Assembly: GCA_902594245.1 (NCBI GenBank)
Contig: CACJLM010000002.1
Coordinates: forward strand, 1 to 53,205
Length of the DNA stretch: 53,205 nt
Reading direction: 5' to 3'
From: an uncultured Pelagibacteraceae bacterium
GTDB lineage: Bacteria > Pseudomonadota > Alphaproteobacteria > Pelagibacterales > Pelagibacteraceae
Every line of letters begins with the position of its first letter. The stretch's first letter is position 1. A model generated the notes under the pieces. The model ran no database searches, was not told the DNA's origin, and worked only from the letters and a program-made list of their open reading frames with translations. This document shows positions 9,746-17,751 of the stretch, in pieces. A program made the position numbers and the translations under genes.

Positions 9746-10747
9746 GTGTCTGATCAATTTAAAGCATTAATTTTAGATCAAAAAGGTGAAGAGTTTACAA
9801 GAGAAGTTAAATCTATAGATAAAAGTTTTCTAAAACATGGTGATGTAACCGTTAAAGTTGATTATTCGGATCTCAATTTTAAAGATGGAATGATTTTAAA
9901 AAATGGTGGAAGACTAGTAAAAGAATTTCCACATATTCCAGGTATCGATTTTTCAGGAACTGTTTTAGAAAGTGAAAACTCAAAATTTAAAACTGGAGAT
10001 GAAATAATTTTAACTGGTTTTAGAGTAGGAGAAATTTTTTATGGAGGATATTCTCAGATTGCAAAAGTAAATGGTGATTTTTTAGTTAAGAGACCAAAAA
10101 ATTTATCATCCAAGCAAGCAATGATACTAGGAACTGCTGGTTTTACATCTTTGATGGCAGCGTTTGCAATCAAAGCAAGAGAAGAAATATTACTTGGTGA
10201 AAAAGTAAATAGTGTTTTAGTAACAGGGGCCACTGGTGGAGTTGGAAGTGTTGCGGTTATTGCTTTAAGTAAGCTAGGTTACAATGTAACTGCAGTTACT
10301 GGAAAAGATTCTAAAGCTGATTATTTAAAGTCATTAGGTGCCAAAAATGTTATAAATAGAGCTGAATTTGACAAAGATCCAAGACTTATTGATAAAGGAT
10401 TATGGGATGGTGTTGTAGATACTGTTGGAGGAAAAATTTTAGCAAATGCAATTGTTCAAACTAATCCAAATGGAATTATTGCTGTTTGTGGTAATGCAAA
10501 TACGAATGAACTAAATACAAGTGTAATTCCATTTATGTTAAGAGGAATTAAGTTGTGGGGAATGGATTCAGCAAACTGTAGTATAAAAAGAAGAGAGTTT
10601 ATTTGGAGTGAGGCAGCAAATTTAATTGATTTTAGTTTATTAGAAAAATCTGTTCAAACGGTAAGTTTAGAGGAATTAATTGAAACTTATCCTAAAATTT
10701 TAAAAGGTGAAATTTCTGGAAGAGTTTTAGTTGATTTAAATAAATAA
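9746..10747 (+). CDS. acuI: Acrylyl-CoA reductase (NADPH), AcuI/YhdH type MDR
   Basis: About 333 residues. An in-frame GTG at 9728 would overlap folE; the GTG at 9746, one base past the folE stop, gives the usual start (V/M-SDQFKALIL). Medium-chain reductase with substrate domain motifs YSDLNFKD and IPGIDFSGTV, and the NADPH motif TGATGGVGSVAV; it lacks the zinc cysteines of alcohol dehydrogenases, as in AcuI. AcuI reduces acryloyl-CoA to propionyl-CoA and detoxifies acrylate formed from DMSP. No DMSP lyase is in the window, so the DMSP link is inference from family knowledge. Confidence 0.85.
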   Translation: MSDQFKALILDQKGEEFTREVKSIDKSFLKHGDVTVKVDYSDLNFKDGMILKNGGRLVKEFPHIPGIDFSGTVLESENSKFKTGDEIILTGFRVGEIFYGGYSQIAKVNGDFLVKRPKNLSSKQAMILGTAGFTSLMAAFAIKAREEILLGEKVNSVLVTGATGGVGSVAVIALSKLGYNVTAVTGKDSKADYLKSLGAKNVINRAEFDKDPRLIDKGLWDGVVDTVGGKILANAIVQTNPNGIIAVCGNANTNELNTSVIPFMLRGIKLWGMDSANCSIKRREFIWSEAANLIDFSLLEKSVQTVSLEELIETYPKILKGEISGRVLVDLNK

Positions 10748-11637
10748 TGGATTGGGATAAATTAAAAATTTTTCATGCTGTTGCTGAAGCAGGAAGTTTT
10801 ACGAATGCAACAATAAATTTAAATTTAAGTCAATCAGCAATAAGTCGACAAATTCAATCTTTAGAGCAAGAATTAAAAGTTCAATTATTTGAAAGACATG
10901 CAAGAGGTCTTACTTTGACTGAAAATGGTGAGTATGTTTTTAAGACTGCACACGAAGTTATAAGCAAATTAAAAGAAGTTGAAACATCATTAGGTGATCA
11001 AAAAAATAAGCCAACAGGCAAATTAACAATTACTACTGTGAGAAGTTTTGGAACACACTGGTTAACCCCAAGAATTCAGGAATTTATGAGGTTAAATCCA
11101 GAAATTGAAATAGAACTAATTTTTGAGGATAAAGAGCTAGATTTGAGCACTAGGCAGGCTGACATTGGTATTTTTATGAGAAGACCAAAACAATTGAATT
11201 ATATTCAAAAAAAATTGGTTGATTTGAAGTATTATATTTATGGATCAAACAAATACCTTGAAAAATACGGTATGCCAAAAACAATTAATGATTTAAATAA
11301 ACACAAATTTATTTCATTTGGCAAGGGAGCACCTTCACCAGTTTATAATCCTGATTGGGCTTTAAAATTAGGTATGCCCGATGGAAAAAAAAGAAAAACA
11401 ATAATGAAAGTAAATAGTGTAATGGGATTGCTTCTTGCAGTAGAGTCTGGAGTAGGATTGGCAGCATTACCCGAATATCTGGTAAGTAATTCTAATAACG
11501 TTATTAAAGTATTACCTAAATCTGAGGGTCCAATTACAGAAGCACATTTTGTTTACCCTCAATCGTTAAAAAACACAGCTAGAGTTCAGGCTTTTCGGAA
11601 CTTTTTATTCAGCAAAATAGGCGACTGGAAATCTTAA
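10747..11637 (+). CDS. LysR-family transcriptional regulator
   Basis: 296 residues. Residues 1-60 are the LysR winged helix-turn-helix (WDKLKIFHAVAEAGSFTNAT, then LSQSAISRQIQSLE), followed by a periplasmic-binding-like effector domain (FGTHWLTPRIQEF, VESGVGLAALP). Its ATG overlaps the acuI stop by one base, so it is coexpressed with acuI rather than divergent from a target. It is 102 bases upstream of the iron-binding protein gene, but that spacer holds a Fur box instead of an obvious T-N11-A LysR site. Effector unknown. Confidence 0.92.
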   Translation: MDWDKLKIFHAVAEAGSFTNATINLNLSQSAISRQIQSLEQELKVQLFERHARGLTLTENGEYVFKTAHEVISKLKEVETSLGDQKNKPTGKLTITTVRSFGTHWLTPRIQEFMRLNPEIEIELIFEDKELDLSTRQADIGIFMRRPKQLNYIQKKLVDLKYYIYGSNKYLEKYGMPKTINDLNKHKFISFGKGAPSPVYNPDWALKLGMPDGKKRKTIMKVNSVMGLLLAVESGVGLAALPEYLVSNSNNVIKVLPKSEGPITEAHFVYPQSLKNTARVQAFRNFLFSKIGDWKS

Positions 11638-11681
11638 TCCAATAAAGTAAACTCAACTATAGGGTGCGACATTCTTGCGAT

Positions 11682-11696
11682 TGATAATCATTATCA
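11682..11696. promoter_or_regulatory. Fur box upstream of futA
   Basis: The sequence TGATAATCATTATCA is a perfect 7-1-7 inverted repeat identical to the core Fur recognition sequence described for bacterial Fur proteins. It lies 44 bases before the futA start. A second, weaker match (AGTTATCATTTTCATT, about 11705-11720) follows directly and could extend the operator. Position between the LysR stop and futA strongly suggests iron repression of the transporter operon. Confidence 0.85.
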
Positions 11697-11739
11697 TTGC
11701 GAATAGTTATCATTTTCATTCTAACAAATGAGGAGATTA

Positions 11740-12768
11740 ATGAAAAAAATAACAACTTTAGCATTGATAATGTCTTTATTTGCATCTGCTTTTGCGATTG
11801 CGAGTGAAGTAAACATATTTAATGCTAGGCATTATAAAGCTGATGGAGAGCTTTATGCCAAATTTACAAATAAAACTGGGATTAAAGTAAATCTGATAAA
11901 TGGAAAATCAGGTGCCTTAGAAAAAAGAATACTTGAAGAAGGTGCTGATTCATCTGCAGATCTTTATATCACAGCAGATGCTGGAAGATGTGGTGCTATG
12001 GATGCAAAGGGTGCACTCCAAGGTGGTTTAACATCTGCAGCTATTAAATCAGCTGTTCCTTCAAGCTTCAGAACAAGCAAGTGGGTTGGAATAGCAAAAA
12101 GAGCTAGAATAATTTACTATTCACCTGAAAGAGTTACTGGTGCAGAATTATCTGGAATGACTTATGAAGGTCTAGCTGATCCAAAATGGAAAGGTAGATT
12201 GGTTATTAGAAAATCTAGTAACATTTATAATAAGTCTCTTGTAGCTTCATTAATTAAGAATAATGGAAAAGCTGCGACAGCTGCATGGGCTGAAGGGGTT
12301 GTTGCTAACATGGCAAGAACACCAACAGGTAATGACAGAGCTCAAATCATGGCAGTAGCAGCTGGTGAAGCTGATATAGCTGTAGCTAACACTTATTACT
12401 TAGCTCTTATGTTGTCTGGAAAAAAAGGACCAGAACAACAAGCAGCAGCTAAAAAAGTTAAAGCTTTCTTCCCTAATCAAAATGATAGAGGAACGCATAT
12501 GAATGTTAGTTGTGCAGCTTTAGTAAAAGGTGCGCCTAATAAAGCTAATGCTGTTAAGCTTGTAGAGTTTTTACTAACTCCAGAGTCTCAAGAGCATTTT
12601 ACTAACAATACTTTTGAGTTTCCAATGATTGATGGTGTTTCACCAAGTCCATTAGTAGTTAACAATCTAGGATTAGATTTCAAACAAGATATGAAAACTA
12701 AACTAGCATCTTATGGAAAAAATCAAGCTGCTGCAGTAGAGGTAATGACAGCTGCTGGTTGGAAATAA
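11740..12768 (+). CDS. futA: Ferric iron ABC transporter, periplasmic binding protein
   Basis: 342 residues. The ATG at 11740 is chosen over one at 11728 because AGGAG (11731-11735) sits five bases before it and it yields a signal peptide (MKKITTLALIMS through FAIAS). The mature protein begins EVNIFNARHY, as in FutA/FbpA/IdiA proteins, and has an adjacent tyrosine pair in ANTYYLALM, typical of ferric iron ligands. It delivers Fe3+ to FutB/FutC encoded at 13675-16354. Expression is probably Fur-controlled by the box at 11682. The gene is separated from the permease by a short ORF, RNA hairpins and a peroxiredoxin. Confidence 0.93.
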   Translation: MKKITTLALIMSLFASAFAIASEVNIFNARHYKADGELYAKFTNKTGIKVNLINGKSGALEKRILEEGADSSADLYITADAGRCGAMDAKGALQGGLTSAAIKSAVPSSFRTSKWVGIAKRARIIYYSPERVTGAELSGMTYEGLADPKWKGRLVIRKSSNIYNKSLVASLIKNNGKAATAAWAEGVVANMARTPTGNDRAQIMAVAAGEADIAVANTYYLALMLSGKKGPEQQAAAKKVKAFFPNQNDRGTHMNVSCAALVKGAPNKANAVKLVEFLLTPESQEHFTNNTFEFPMIDGVSPSPLVVNNLGLDFKQDMKTKLASYGKNQAAAVEVMTAAGWK

Positions 12769-12938
12769 TGAAAGAAAAAAAGAAATTTATGTCTAATATT
12801 GATTTGAACAAATCTTCTAAAGCATGTTCCCCATGTCATACGGAGTGTAAAAAAATCAATAAAAGAATAAATGACAGAAAACTTTCAGAAATTGAAACTA
12901 AGGAAGTTCCGCATCTCCTTAAAGTATTTAATTTTTGA
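12768..12938 (+). CDS. Short Cys-rich ORF, translationally coupled to futA
   Basis: A 56-codon ORF whose ATG overlaps the futA stop (TAATG), the same coupling seen at confirmed junctions in this window. The product is lysine-rich and hydrophilic with no signal peptide; residues 20-27 read CSPCHTEC, a C-x2-C-H-x2-C cluster that could bind iron, zinc or a cluster (it also matches the haem CxxCH pattern, though a cytosolic haem c is unlikely). I do not recognise a family. It could be a real iron-responsive small protein or a non-functional read-through ORF. Confidence 0.5.
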   Translation: MKEKKKFMSNIDLNKSSKACSPCHTECKKINKRINDRKLSEIETKEVPHLLKVFNF

Positions 12939-12947
12939 TTTTCTGAC

Positions 12948-13073
12948 AATGGCCATGCTTTGGTTGGCGTCTCCTTCCTAAAGCGTGGTCATTTAGAAAT
13001 TTTCTTCTGTTGAAGGAGTGTTCACTGTGATCAAGATGTCTCCTTAATTATGATGAACACTCTTTGAACAGAA
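12948..13073 (+). ncRNA. Tandem-hairpin RNA element between futA and peroxiredoxin
   Basis: Hairpin 1 pairs 12948-12961 with 12980-12993 (14 pairs including two G-U), loop of 18 bases containing TCTCCTTCC. Hairpin 2 pairs 13005-13024 with 13054-13073 (19 of 20 positions, one G-U), loop containing TCTCCTTAA. Neither is followed by a T-run, so they are not simple terminators. Both loops carry an anti-Shine-Dalgarno-like CTCCTT, and GAAGGAG at 13012-13018 in hairpin 2 is fully complementary to CTCCTTC (12971-12977) in loop 1, allowing an alternative fold. Could be a processed sRNA, a leader of the peroxiredoxin gene, or an mRNA-stabilising element. Strand is assumed to be that of the operon. Confidence 0.6.
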
Positions 13074-13085
13074 AAAAAATTAAAA

Positions 13086-13634
13086 ATGAAAGCTGGATAT
13101 AAATTAGATAAAGTTATCTTTAAATTAAGAGAAGGTGATAAAGCTAGTAGTCATAATGAATGTCCAATCGGTGGAAAGTGGATAGAAAAGACCACCGATG
13201 ATTTTTTTAAAAATAAAAGGGTAGTTTTATTTAGTTTACCTGGTGCTTTTACTCCAACATGTTCTTCGCTACAGCTACCAGGATTTGAAAATAATTGTGA
13301 GCGTTTCAAAAAATTAGGTATAGATGAAATTTATTGTTGCTCGGTAAATGATGCATATACAATGAATGCTTGGTCAGAAAAAATGAGGATTAAAAATGTA
13401 AAACTTATACCAGATGGTAATGGTTATTTCACAAAACAGATGGGAATGTTAATTTCTAAAGATCATTTAGGTTTTGGTAACAGAAGCTGGAGATATATGG
13501 CTGTAATTACTGATGGGATAGTTGAAAAATGGTGGGAAGAACCAGGAATAAACAATGAAGGATCAGATGACGATCCTTATACAGAAACTATGCCAGAAAA
13601 ATGCTTAGAATATCTTGCGGCAGGTAGTGAGTAA
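13086..13634 (+). CDS. Peroxiredoxin (Prx5 type)
   Basis: 182 residues. The peroxidatic motif LPGAFTPTCSS places the catalytic cysteine at residue 59; downstream EIYCCSVNDAYTMNAW and GFGNRSWRYMAV are typical of the AhpC/TSA Prx5 (AhpE-like 'redoxin') group. It reduces hydrogen peroxide and organic peroxides in the cytosol using a thiol donor. It sits inside the ferric iron uptake locus, between futA and futB, a sensible place for a protein that limits Fenton damage. No Shine-Dalgarno is visible; the upstream RNA hairpins end 12 bases before the ATG. Confidence 0.93.
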   Translation: MKAGYKLDKVIFKLREGDKASSHNECPIGGKWIEKTTDDFFKNKRVVLFSLPGAFTPTCSSLQLPGFENNCERFKKLGIDEIYCCSVNDAYTMNAWSEKMRIKNVKLIPDGNGYFTKQMGMLISKDHLGFGNRSWRYMAVITDGIVEKWWEEPGINNEGSDDDPYTETMPEKCLEYLAAGSE

Positions 13635-13674
13635 ATCTATTCATTAAACTTAAATTAATATATAAGTCGCCAAA

Positions 13675-15300
13675 ATGTTAAAAAATTTAAATATTTGGTT
13701 TTTTATATCAATAATAATTTCCTCATTCGTTCTAATTCCAATTCTCACAGTTTTTTCAAGTTTTTTTGATGATACTTCAGAATATTATGAACTATTAAAG
13801 AATACATTCTTAATAGAATATATCTTTAATTCTTCAGTTTTATTATTAAGTGTGCTCGTGCTAACATTTTTGCTGGGCACAGGATCAGCTTATTTAGTGT
13901 CATTTTATGAGTTTCCACTAAGTAATTTTTTTAAATGGGCACTTATATTGTCCTTTGCAGTTCCACCTTATATTTATGCTTATTCTTTAACAGCATTTTT
14001 TGAAAATTATGGCACTGCATATGCAATTTTAAAAAATATATTTGGAGACGGCAATTATAATCAAAGTATACCCAAATTTGATGGAATGTTCGGTGCAATA
14101 TTATCTATTTCGTTCTCATTATTTGCTTATGTGTATATTTTAACAAGAGCATCTTTTTTATATCAATCACAAAATTTAATTGATTTAGGTAAAAATCTTG
14201 GATTTTCAAAATTTAAATCGTTTTATAAAATTATATTACCGTCTGCTCGACCAGCAATCGTTGCCGGGTTATCATTAGTTGCAATGGAAACATTGGCAGA
14301 GTTTGGAGCGGTTGATTTTTTTTCAATCAATACTTTAACAACTGGTATTTATAATTCATGGATAGCCTTTGATGATTTAGCTTTTGCAAATCGATTATCT
14401 TTCTTTCTTTTATTATTCATATTTGCATTATTCATTTTAGAAAACTTGTCTAGAAAAAATGCAAAATATCACTTCAATACAAGAGAAGGATTAAAGCAAA
14501 AAGAGAAATTAAAACTTTATGGTACAAAATCTTATTTAGCTTTTATGTTTTGTTTTATAATATTTTTTTTGAGTTTCCTTTTTCCTTTAAGTCAAATGCT
14601 GTATTGGACAATAAAGTTTCCAGAAAACTTTTTTGATTTAAAAATATTTGAGCTTTTAATCAACACTATCTATTTAGTTACTATTTCAAGCTTCATTTTA
14701 ATATCATTTTCATTGATTTCTAATTATGGCAATAGAGTTTCTAAGAATAAAATTTTAAATACTCTATCTACATTATCAATATCAGGTTACGCTATTCCTG
14801 GAGTAATTTTAGCAATAGCTTTTATAACTTTCATAGCTTGGTTTGATGAAAGTGTAATTAAATCACTTGGTCTTTTATCTATTAAAAAGATATTCATAGG
14901 TTCTATTTTTGGATTAGTTATAGTTTATTTCATAAGATTTTATTCTTTAGCATTTAATGGAATTAAGTCAGGATATGAAAAAATTAATATTTCAGTTGAT
15001 GAAAGTTCTTATTTATTAGGTTATTCTAAAAGAAAAACTTTCATGAATATACACATTCCTTTTTTACGTAATTCACTTTTATTTATTGTTATTTTAATTT
15101 CGCTAGAAATTATCAGGGAATTACCAATAACTTTAATATTAAGGCCTTTTAACTTTGAAACATTTGCAACCACAGCTTATATTTCTGCCTCTGAGGATTT
15201 ATTAGAGGCAGCAGCGGTACCTTCATTATTTTTAATTTTAATTGCTGCTTTCTTTATTATAATAAGTTCTAAATATATATTGAAAGATAATGAAAAATAA
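13675..15300 (+). CDS. futB: Ferric iron ABC transporter, fused permease
   Basis: 541 residues with about 12 membrane helices, made of two permease domains in tandem as in FbpB/FutB proteins. Each half has an EAA-type loop for contact with the ATPase: NLGFSKFKSFYKIILPSARPAI (about residues 177-198) and LLGYSKRKTFMNIHIPFLRN (about 446-465). It forms the inner-membrane channel for Fe3+ delivered by FutA. The stop overlaps the start of the ATPase gene by 11 bases. Confidence 0.93.
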   Translation: MLKNLNIWFFISIIISSFVLIPILTVFSSFFDDTSEYYELLKNTFLIEYIFNSSVLLLSVLVLTFLLGTGSAYLVSFYEFPLSNFFKWALILSFAVPPYIYAYSLTAFFENYGTAYAILKNIFGDGNYNQSIPKFDGMFGAILSISFSLFAYVYILTRASFLYQSQNLIDLGKNLGFSKFKSFYKIILPSARPAIVAGLSLVAMETLAEFGAVDFFSINTLTTGIYNSWIAFDDLAFANRLSFFLLLFIFALFILENLSRKNAKYHFNTREGLKQKEKLKLYGTKSYLAFMFCFIIFFLSFLFPLSQMLYWTIKFPENFFDLKIFELLINTIYLVTISSFILISFSLISNYGNRVSKNKILNTLSTLSISGYAIPGVILAIAFITFIAWFDESVIKSLGLLSIKKIFIGSIFGLVIVYFIRFYSLAFNGIKSGYEKINISVDESSYLLGYSKRKTFMNIHIPFLRNSLLFIVILISLEIIRELPITLILRPFNFETFATTAYISASEDLLEAAAVPSLFLILIAAFFIIISSKYILKDNEK

Positions 15301-16354
15301 AAATTTTTTTGAAATAAAGAATGTTGATTTTTACGCTGGTGGAAAAGCAAAAGTAAAAAATGTTTCTTTCTCTATTGAAAATGAGGGAGATATAATTTGT
15401 CTTTTAGGCCCCTCTGGTATTGGAAAAACTACAATTTTAAGAACGATTGCCGGTCTAGAAAAAATTAATGATGGATCAATTTCTTTAAATGGAAATTTGA
15501 TTTCATCAAAAGAAATTAATGTTGAGCCTGAGGATAGAAATATTTCTCTTGCCTTTCAAGATAACAGTTTATTTCCACATTATACTGTTGAAAAAAATAT
15601 ATTATTGGGATCTGAAAGAAATAAAGGAAAAAAAGATAAAAAGCTAAGTTTAAAAGAGATAGTTGATTTACTAGATATTTTTCACATATTAAATAAGTAT
15701 CCTCATCAGATTAGTGCAGGTGAGGCCCAAAGAGCATCACTCGCAAGGTCTCTCATAACAGAGCCAGATCTTTTGTTATTAGATGAACCTTTGTCTAATG
15801 TTGATCAAAGTTTTAAGGAAGAAATTCAAGTAAGGCTCAAGAAAATTTTAAATAAATTAAAGATAACAACAATTATAGTTACTCATGATTCTTATGAAGC
15901 TTTTTATTTGGGTACAAAATGTGGAATTATATTAGATCAACAACTTAAACAGTTTGACGATCCTTATAAGGTTTATCATTTTCCAAATTCAGTTGAGGTA
16001 GTTAATTTTTTAAATAGAGGTATTTTAATCCCTGCTAAAGTTACAGGTAAAAACACGTTAGAAAATTGGGATTTAGGAACTATTGAAGGTAATTTTATAA
16101 AAGAATATCCGAAAGGTGCAAATGTACAATTACTACTTCAGCCAGAAGATCTTGAGCATGACGATAAAAGCAATTTGAAATTAGAAGTAGTAGATAGAAA
16201 ATTTAGAGGAACTAACTTTATTTATACCCTCAAAACACCAAGTAATACTTTAATACCAGTATTTGTACATTCACATCATATTCATCAACATGAAGTAGAT
16301 GAAAAATTTGGTATTAAAAGACCAATTCATATTGATCATATAGTTTGCTTCTAA
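15290..16354 (+). CDS. futC: Ferric iron ABC transporter, ATP-binding protein
   Basis: 354 residues. Walker A GPSGIGKTT (about 40-48), the ABC signature in a variant form ISAGEAQRASLARSL, Walker B LLLLDEPLSNVD and the switch histidine in IIVTHD are in order. The C-terminal 110 residues resemble the TOBE-like regulatory domain of FbpC. It starts 11 bases inside futB, so the permease and ATPase are made together. The non-canonical signature (SAGE rather than SGGQ) is unlikely to abolish activity. Confidence 0.93.
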   Translation: MKNKNFFEIKNVDFYAGGKAKVKNVSFSIENEGDIICLLGPSGIGKTTILRTIAGLEKINDGSISLNGNLISSKEINVEPEDRNISLAFQDNSLFPHYTVEKNILLGSERNKGKKDKKLSLKEIVDLLDIFHILNKYPHQISAGEAQRASLARSLITEPDLLLLDEPLSNVDQSFKEEIQVRLKKILNKLKITTIIVTHDSYEAFYLGTKCGIILDQQLKQFDDPYKVYHFPNSVEVVNFLNRGILIPAKVTGKNTLENWDLGTIEGNFIKEYPKGANVQLLLQPEDLEHDDKSNLKLEVVDRKFRGTNFIYTLKTPSNTLIPVFVHSHHIHQHEVDEKFGIKRPIHIDHIVCF

Positions 16355-16371
16355 TAAAAACCTTTTAGAAA

Positions 16372-17067
16372 ATGAAAAGTAACCTAAAAGTTTTTTTAAA
16401 AGGGATAATTGATGTTAGTCCATTAATGATTCCAGTAGTACCTTTTGGTCTTATATTCGGAGTTCTTTCAATTGATGTTGGTTTTAGTCCTTTAGAAACA
16501 ATGGGAATGTCACTAATAGTTTTTGGTGGAGCCTCTCAAATTGTTCTTTTGCAATTATTTTCTGGAGGAGCTTCTTCTTTAGTAATTATAAGTTCAGTTG
16601 GTGCTGTTAATTCACGCCATTTGCTTTATGGAGCTGTTGTATCTGAGCATTTGTCAGATTTAAAATTAATTTGGAAAATTATTATTTCATATTTTCTAAT
16701 TGACCAAGCGTATGCAATATCAAATGAGTATTTAAAAAAAAATAAAGATCAAAATAGATATTTTCATTTAGTTGGTGCTGGCGCAACATGTTGGGTGATT
16801 TGGCAATCAACCACTTTTTTAGGAATTATATTAGGTGCAGCAATACCAGAAAAACTAGGTTTAAGTTTTGCTGTTCCTCTAACATTTTTAGCACTCTTAG
16901 TTAATGATTTTAGAAAATTTATAAATGTTATTGTAATAATTGTTTCAGGATTGGTGGCTACACTAGGTTATAATTATATTCCTTTCAAAGCCTACGCAAT
17001 TGTAGCTGGTTTAACAGGTTTAATAGTAGCTATGATATTAACAAAGATGGTAAAAACAAATGAGTAA
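16372..17067 (+). CDS. azlC: AzlC-family branched-chain amino acid exporter, large subunit
   Basis: 231 residues, strongly hydrophobic, with the AzlC signatures MIPVVPFGLIFGVLS near the N terminus, GMSLIVFGGASQIVLLQL, and NSRHLLYGA followed by FLIDQAYAIS. AzlC pairs with the small AzlD protein to export branched-chain amino acids. The start lies 17 bases after futC and the 3' end overlaps azlD by 8 bases. Whether it is part of the iron operon transcript or a new unit is not visible; no terminator was seen between them. Confidence 0.92.
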   Translation: MKSNLKVFLKGIIDVSPLMIPVVPFGLIFGVLSIDVGFSPLETMGMSLIVFGGASQIVLLQLFSGGASSLVIISSVGAVNSRHLLYGAVVSEHLSDLKLIWKIIISYFLIDQAYAISNEYLKKNKDQNRYFHLVGAGATCWVIWQSTTFLGIILGAAIPEKLGLSFAVPLTFLALLVNDFRKFINVIVIIVSGLVATLGYNYIPFKAYAIVAGLTGLIVAMILTKMVKTNE

Positions 17068-17374
17068 TTGGGCTTTAATAATATATTGTGGATTGATTAC
17101 TTATCTTACGAGATTTTCAATGATAGCATTGATAAAAAAGGAAATGTTTAATGATAGAATAAGACAAGTTTTATCTTATGTCCCATCAGCAATATTTCCA
17201 GCAATTATTTTTCCAGCTATTTTTTTAGATAATTCAGGATTAATTCTAACTGAGAATAATCCAAAAATTATTGCAGCAATTATTGCAACAGTAATTGGAA
17301 TTTTCTCAAGAAGTATAATTGCGACAATATTCTCAGGATTAGCATCTTATTGGTTCATTATATTTGTTATATAG
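17060..17374 (+). CDS. azlD: AzlD-family branched-chain amino acid exporter, small subunit
   Basis: 104 residues with about four membrane segments. The family pattern TYLTRFSMIALI and VLSYVPSAIFPAIIFPAIFLD is present. It overlaps azlC by 8 bases and is its usual partner. The coupled pair and the absence of other branched-chain amino acid genes nearby suggest overflow or regulatory export, which is inference. Confidence 0.92.
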   Translation: MSNWALIIYCGLITYLTRFSMIALIKKEMFNDRIRQVLSYVPSAIFPAIIFPAIFLDNSGLILTENNPKIIAAIIATVIGIFSRSIIATIFSGLASYWFIIFVI

Positions 17375-17381
17375 AGGATTA

Positions 17382-17750
17382 ATGAAAAAAATTTTTATAT
17401 TTATTTTTTGTTTATTTGTTTTCAATAGCAGTGCAAATGCAAAGGAAACAACTTTTAATAAAGAATTGTTTGATAAGGCTCAGTCTGATGGAAAAATTGT
17501 AATAGTCAGTTCTTGGGTAAAATACTGCACATCTTGTGCTAGTCAAATGAAGGTTTTAGATAAAGCTAAAAATGATTTTGAGAATATTGAATACTTTAAA
17601 TTCGATGTAAGAAATAAAGAAATAGCTAATTTATTAAATGTTCAGTATCAAACAACACTTTTAATTTTTAAAGATAATAAAGAAATTTACAGAAGTGTTG
17701 GTGAAACAAGTAAAGATTTAATCTATAAAGCTATACAATCTTCAATTTAG
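17382..17750 (+). CDS. Exported thioredoxin-like protein
   Basis: 122 residues. The ATG at 17382 is preferred over an upstream in-frame TTG at 17364 because AGAGGA precedes it and it gives a signal peptide (MKKIFIFIFCLFVF to ANA). The mature domain contains WVKYCTSCASQM, a thioredoxin-fold CxxC (CTSC) at about residues 47-50, and the cis-proline region is altered (QYQTTLLIF, where thioredoxins have a proline before this strand). It resembles the C-terminal domain of DsbD and may relay reductant in the periplasm. Its stop is one base from the convergent ETHE1-like gene. Confidence 0.8.
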   Translation: MKKIFIFIFCLFVFNSSANAKETTFNKELFDKAQSDGKIVIVSSWVKYCTSCASQMKVLDKAKNDFENIEYFKFDVRNKEIANLLNVQYQTTLLIFKDNKEIYRSVGETSKDLIYKAIQSSI

Positions 17751-17751
17751 A

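Noticed and set aside
12951..13021. Short minus-strand ORFs preceded by AAGGAGA within the tandem-hairpin region
   Set aside because: Spacing to the ATG is too long in one case and only a TTG start is available in the other; the AAGGAG strings are better explained as complements of the hairpin loops.
13005..13073. Second large hairpin as a rho-independent terminator for futA
   Set aside because: The 3' arm is followed by an A-run, not a T-run, on the plus strand, and the minus strand lacks one too.
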